From contig CAJQUW010007813.1 of the NCBI GenBank assembly GCA_907163375.1, forward strand, positions 1-64,000: a DNA stretch of 64,000 bases, written 5' to 3'. This stretch comes from Prostheceraeus crozeri (taxonomy: Eukaryota; Platyhelminthes; Polycladida; Euryleptidae). Both the position numbers and the translations under genes were made by a program. How positions within the stretch are numbered: the stretch's first letter is position 1; every line of letters starts with the position of its first letter. Below, one piece after another: positions 58,970 through 64,000 of this stretch. The notes below the pieces were generated by a model. The model was not told the origin of the DNA, did not search any database, and was given only the letters and a program-made list of their open reading frames with translations.

Positions 58970-59916
58970 TTTTAGATCAGGGGTGCACAACATACCGGCC
59001 GCGGTCCATATCCGGCCCGTGAAAGATTTATTTGTGGCACGCGAGGTCAGTATGGGAACGCCTCTGGAATATTCGTAGATAAAGTAGGTCTATAGTTCAG
59101 GAAGCATGAAATCCAAGGTCCAAGTTCTCAAATCTCACCAGATGACTGTGACCATGGCTCTTAAAGTCTCAAATAGCTACTCTACCTAGTCACGATGGCT
59201 CTCAGTGTGCATTGCTTCTTGTTTACTAGACATAGAGCAAATACGCTCTTATCGCTGTCGCATCATGCATCAATTGAACGCGTTAGTGCCAGTCTTAGTA
59301 CTATTTTATGACTATTTGTGATATTTATGTCGCCGGCGAAATTTGAAAACTTTAATTATGCAGGAAATTCTTTTTAAATGAAAGCAATATTGGTAATTGA
59401 GATGTATAATTATATAAGGATTACGCGCAACTGGTTTTGAAAACCTGCATTCTTTGGACTCTTCACTCGAAACTATATTGTCCTAAACTTAAATCATTCG
59501 CAAATAATTTATGAATGAAATTGAAGCTCGACTGTATGCGTTCGGTCATACTTGGTGAATTGATATAGAAAATAAAATTACTGCTAAACGCCGACCCAGG
59601 TAAAAGAAAGCACGATGTGTTCGGTACGTTTCGTAAACCTTCATCAACCGATAAAAAAAATAAAAATAGTTCAGTTGATAAAGGTTTACGAAACGTGCCG
59701 AACACATAATGCTTTCTATTACCCGGCTCGGCGCTTAGCAATAACTTTATTTTCTATGAAATTGAAGTTCATATTAACGACAATTGCATTGTTAAGTATA
59801 AATGCCACCTCCAAAATTACACAAATCAAGGATGAAAAATGAAAGTGGCCCACCAATATTTCCCTAAAAAAAAATTGGCCCTCGACGAAAACAAGTTGTG
59901 CACCCCTGTTTCAGAT
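58970..59916. mobile_element. non-autonomous hAT element with internal palindrome
   Basis: The element proper is 58978-59908 (931 bp). It starts CAGGGGTGCACAAC and ends GTTGTGCACCCCTG, a 14-bp perfect TIR. Flanks TTTTAGAT (58970-58977) and TTTCAGAT (59909-59916) are an 8-bp duplication with one change, fitting nTnnnnAn. A subterminal GGCCCGTG/TGGCCC bias resembles the intron 3 and 5 hAT family. No transposase. Confidence 0.8.
59515..59765. repeat. imperfect palindrome inside the hAT MITE
   Basis: The left arm (about 59515-59655) is mirrored by the right (about 59670-59765) with several differences. Shared words are GTTCGG.ACGTTTCGTAAACC, AAAGAAAGCA and TAGAAAATAAA. An A-rich 17-nt spacer separates the arms. 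Probably an older element nested in, or captured by, the hAT. Confidence 0.6.
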
Positions 59917-61212
59917 CATGAAGAAAACTGATTTTTGAAAACTCTTAGTGGCTTTTGGTATCTAGCGTCCTTTTGGGTCGATAGTCACGTATTTATTTAT
60001 TTATTTATTATACGAACAGATTCAAGTGACATTTATGTCCGAAGACTTCAAGGGCACTTTCTACAGTGAAACAGTCATCAAAAGTCAAAGATTAAGGGTC
60101 AACAGGACAAGGGAAGCAGAAGAAGCAGACGTAGCGTGAACTATCGACGCCAAAAGCCATCAAGGGTTTTTGGAAACATATTTCGTGGCAAAATATTTTT
60201 TCACCGGATGTGGGGCGCATTGATAGCCAAAAAATCGCATAAACGCTTCACTAAATTATAATACGAAAAATTTGCGTTAGCATCATGGGCTGTGTTCAGC
60301 GATAGCTTTAAAAAACATAAATCAAATGTAGTGCTGCATGCATACAACACTGTATACAACATCAAATATGAAAAATACAAAAATGTTTTCACAAGCTCCT
60401 AAATCAAGTGTTTTCATGTTTGTCGGAAGGCACAGAAGCATGATACTAATTATTATAACCACAGAGATAAATTGCTTTGTCTGCTTTGTTTGGTCTAGAG
60501 ATGACATTTTAGTACTGATGGTCACGCTTATAACTAGTCCCGAGGGGCAGAAAGATCCATTTTCCATCGAACGTAATGCAAATTCAAGCCTGAATTCTGA
60601 CGGAATAAATCATTGACACCGCAGTGAACTGCACGCAGTGAGTAAATTTTGATCGTGAGGAGGCGAACGATGTGAATAATTTTTCCATTTGATGAATTTA
60701 TCACGGCGAAACATTGAGTCAAAGATAGGTACGATTGACTTGGCAAGCGTTCAGTCTTCAATGTGATAACGCCAGCTCATGTGTTCCATAATGCAGCTTT
60801 CCCTACGCATTGCGCGCGCTTGGCTAATCACGTAAGCCAAAGGGAGACAGCCATTTCCTCATTTTACTACAATCGCATACAATGACTGAGATAGAATCGC
60901 GTCACTTGTAGAGTAACAGCGACAGACGAATCCATCTCTGTAGTTATAACAAATATATGAAGTATAACAGAACAATAATTAGTTCAAATTACCTCGCCTA
61001 CAGACTGAAGTCAATTTGTTTGACCGGCTGGGATATGCATTTCATCGGAATCGGTTAAGGAAACAGACGTCACTACACTTTTACCACAATAAAAATCCAT
61101 ATTCAGCTTCTTTTTTTACAACTCGATTGCCCTAAAACTCCAACTACATGTATATTTATGAAGCTCCGTGCTCAAATCGTATTCCATATCACAAAATTAT
61201 AAGTAAGATATT
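59917..61212. other. right flank, no gene recognised
   Basis: A (TTTA)n run at 59991-60010 and AT-rich DNA. Small overlapping frames at 60201-60760 on both strands are without motifs. Confidence 0.45.
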
Positions 61213-61249
61213 CTACTGCCGAGTCATCACTCTCATGACTCAGCAGTAG
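61213..61249. repeat. 15-bp hairpin
   Basis: CTACTGCCGAGTCAT (61213-61227) pairs with ATGACTCAGCAGTAG (61235-61249) with one mismatch and a 7-nt loop CACTCTC. No adjacent gene was seen; function unknown. Confidence 0.6.
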
Positions 61250-61764
61250 GCAACATGCAACCAGAAAAATAGAGGAACACAGTTGCTATTGATGCCATTA
61301 CTTTGCTAGTGAAATGTCAACAAACCGTAGATCAACAAAAAGCATCTATAGACATAATTAATTCCGACTCAATGAGCTACAACTATGTCAAAACATTTGT
61401 ATTTATGAAAATATAATAGAGAAATATAATAAACTTTATATTATACATTGATTTCGTCACTGCTTTTCTGGAACTTATTCAATACGTAAGAGCAAACATC
61501 GCTTTCGGCCGATTGCTAGGTGAGACCAAATGTAATAAAAATAATAATGAAGACATTTATTCACGATATCGGCCCCAATAATTGGAATCGTAGGGCCCAC
61601 AAGGAAAGTACAGCATGCATAACAACTGGTCAACTTTAATAGCTCAACAAAAATATAACACTAAGGAAAATTTCAAAGTCAAACAAGACCACGTGCGAAA
61701 ATCAAAATGCATATAGAGAGAGAAAAAAAGAATGATCATTGAAAGCCTATTAAGACTTTTAATT

Positions 61765-61926
61765 GTTTTAAACGAACGAAATTTTTGGTGACTTAATTAT
61801 CATATTGTGATGTCGTCTAATTACACGATTGAACATTTTTAAACGTTTAGAACAGTTTTAAACGAACGAAATTTTTGGTGACTTAATTATCATATTGTGA
61901 TGTCGTCTAATTACACGATTGAACAT
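61765..61926. repeat. exact tandem duplication, 72-bp units at a 90-bp period
   Basis: 61765-61836 and 61855-61926 appear identical, starting GTTTTAAACGAACG and ending ACACGATTGAACAT. They are separated by 18 bp that includes a TTTTAAACG-like echo of the unit start. Identity suggests a recent event. Confidence 0.8.
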
Positions 61927-63504
61927 CGAACCCTTCATCTATAAAGGGCAGAATTTAGCATCTGACATCGTGTGTTGATGATGTACAATATTCAAATCAG
62001 TATGTTGGAAGCTTAAGTCAAGTTACCAACATAAATTCTGGAATTCTGTAAGTTGCATTGTCTCATTGATTACCAATTCCACCTGTCACCACACATGATC
62101 ATGGCTGGTACGCTTTGCAGCAGGCTGCTCTGTACTTATGTAGTCTTACAATGCCATTTAACTACTACCTAATATAGCCATTTATGGGACTCGCCTTCAT
62201 ATAACTTCCTGGTTTCAATGCGATTGTCTAGCATTTGCACAAACGTGGCTCGATACCTCAATGAATGAAAGTGCAACCGACGAGATAATAGCTTGTGTCC
62301 AGTTGTTTTCATTTGCATTCCAGTTCTACGACACAACGCATTTATGTCATGGCTGTCAGTAACGTCACAGAACCAGCGGAAACAGTTTCCGCGTTCAATT
62401 CAGCCATAATCAATGTTATGATTATGACATTGCAAATGTGATAATGATGCACTAGTTATGAAACAGTTTATTCGCAAGATCGCCAAGGCTATAAGGCATG
62501 GTGTCATCAAGTGAATGATTTCTACATCAAATCTACTATTGCCATTCAAAAAATCATCAAAAGTGCAGTGATATAATATAAAGAGAGCATACATGTTACT
62601 GAATTACAAGGCAATACTTCTCAAAATTTCTAACATGTGAATTTCTCATCCAGCTTCTTTCTATGTAATGTAAAATACCGTCATAAAAATGAGAAATCGC
62701 TTAAGAAAGCAATGACACGTTTTGTTTCTTTCGTCATGAGCATCTGCAGGTACAGGATTTGAATAAAATGACCGCCACCAATGATCAGACACTCTTTGAA
62801 CTGAGTTGACTATGTATGTTTTCTCCAGCCTCATGTGTCACTGACAATTATTAACTTAACGGTTGCGTTTGGTCAGGGGTTCAACCACCTAGGTTGACAA
62901 ATCTATAATAGTCTGATAACCCTGCGTACAGAGGGACTGTTGTTGGTTACAGTTAGCGCAGACCTACACCCCGTCATGTTAAGTTTTCCGAAACAGCTCG
63001 ATTTTCCCGACTAGGATACATTATACTCGTATATTTGCTTGTGCTTAAATCGTCAATGCTTCATTTATGGAAATGAATTAGAATTCACCCTGATAATAAA
63101 AGTAACATACTTCTGTCATGAGTTGATCACTTAATGATTCAATGAATTCACAAGTTTTAAAGTAAAGTGTATATTAATTCAAGCATGTCTATTCTATCAA
63201 CTTCCAGCAATAAGTGGAACTTAGTTATAGAAATCTAAGACAGATTAACCGTCATTGTCGCAGTATCTGACCATGAGGGTAATGATGACCAGTTAAGAAA
63301 GTACATATTATCTTTCCTGTAGTTTTTCTAATACAAGTCCGAGATTTCTAGCATCTATGCAGCTTTATCTGATAGCAGCAATCAGATGCTGTTGAGTTTA
63401 CCTCCCGCAGGTCCCGAAAGTCAAGATTTCAACGCATTACCTTGAGCAGTTAACATGAAAAAACGATCAACAGAGATGCCGACTATAACTAATTGTGTAC
63501 AATA
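61927..63504. other. right flank, no gene recognised
   Basis: Short frames only. A CAGGGGTTCAACCACC word at 62875 resembles a hAT terminus but no partner was found within the window. Confidence 0.45.
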
Positions 63505-63739
63505 ACTATCGGATGAAAACTCTTCAATATCTCACATCGAGTCACAGCTACAGCTTTTCACTCTCAAATACGAACAAGAAAGATTCAACTTAAAACAAGA
63601 GAAATTCAAATGCGAGCAAGAAAGATTCAAATATGAACTTGATTTCTTGATTTATTTCACATATTTGCCTTATCAATTCATAAAATTTGACATCATCTCA
63701 ACGTCTTTCACTCACGCTCTGACTATTAAGCCAATCTAA
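63505..63739 (+). pseudogene. short heptad-repeat (coiled-coil) reading frame
   Basis: An open frame of about 77 codons without an ATG, ending TAA at 63737-63739. At 63566-63649 four 21-bp units encode seven-residue repeats (KYEQERF, NLKQEKF, KCEQERF, KYELDFL), a charged helix likely to coil. Such Glu/Lys/Phe heptads occur in DNA-transposon accessory and gag-like proteins, but I cannot name the family. It may be an internal exon or a relic. Confidence 0.4.
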
Positions 63740-64000
63740 GACTATTTGTTAATTTCCATGCACGCTTACCTCATCCACAATTACAAATTAATACTTTAAC
63801 AATTAAATATTTGAAAGTGAGAAGACGCAATAAACAGAACATTCTAGTAAAAAGGACTGGAGGTTAAGAAACACGGCTCCAAAAAGTGCAGACAAGTCAA
63901 CGATCATGAAGTTATGCATTATTGCCGTAATGAATTATGCTTACCCTCATAATTGATCTGATTTTTATCTTCCAAACCGGAGAAAAGGACTTCAACTTCT

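Noticed and set aside
59616-59655. TGATGA...CGAAACGT pattern on the - strand inside the hAT MITE palindrome
   Set aside because: It resembles hammerhead spacing, but the segment between the core halves (AGGTTTAC) cannot form stem II, so it is not called a ribozyme.
62875-62930. CAGGGGTTCAACCACC word resembling a hAT terminus
   Set aside because: The only nearby CCCTG lies about 50 bp away without matching inverted sequence or an 8-bp duplication.

Overview
This window is AT-rich, intron-bearing, transposon-dense animal DNA, most likely from an invertebrate. The basis is one host gene with canonical GT-AG introns plus Penelope, non-LTR, hAT, Tc1/mariner, PIF/Harbinger and a Polinton-like element. 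I cannot fix the phylum from the sequence alone. No bacterial operon, rRNA, convincing tRNA gene or CRISPR array was seen.

Host gene. One gene dominates: the alpha subunit of the signal recognition particle receptor (SRPRA, docking protein), + strand. It has seven coding exons between 14808 and 56692, which join to 1905 nt (634 codons plus stop). All splice sites are GT-AG, phases match at every junction and the full SRX-linker-NG layout is present. The gene is stretched to about 42 kb by transposable elements in its introns. A weak candidate terminal exon of another gene lies on the - strand at 437-624.

Left flank (1-14807). Mostly unannotatable AT-rich DNA. It includes a foldback element (about 4711-12845). 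One of that element's arms is interrupted by a 6056-bp Polinton-like element (4864-10919) with ~500-600 bp terminal inverted repeats (TIRs), AG termini and a 6-bp target duplication.

Introns 1-5. Intron 1 has a decayed hAT-like coding relic, a hAT MITE, a 5'-truncated non-LTR fragment and a 344-bp MITE. Intron 2 has a deleted mariner carrying a non-autonomous hAT. Intron 3 has a Penelope fragment next to a full-length hAT with an intact 625-aa transposase. Intron 5 has a near-identical copy of that hAT in opposite orientation, so exons 4 and 5 sit between two 2.8-kb inverted repeats.

Intron 6 (16.2 kb). This is a Russian-doll stack. A Penelope-like element is split by a PIF/Harbinger element, which is itself split twice, by a Tc1 element and by a full-length non-LTR retrotransposon. 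Target duplications and reading-frame continuity prove each step. The Penelope 3' part holds a 726-bp near-perfect palindrome. Further on is a 520-bp inverted pair of SINE-like units with tRNA-like A/B boxes and a hammerhead ribozyme; one ribozyme has an intact core and lies sense to SRPRA.

Right flank (56693-64000). A non-autonomous hAT with an internal palindrome, small hairpins, an exact tandem duplication and a short heptad-repeat reading frame.
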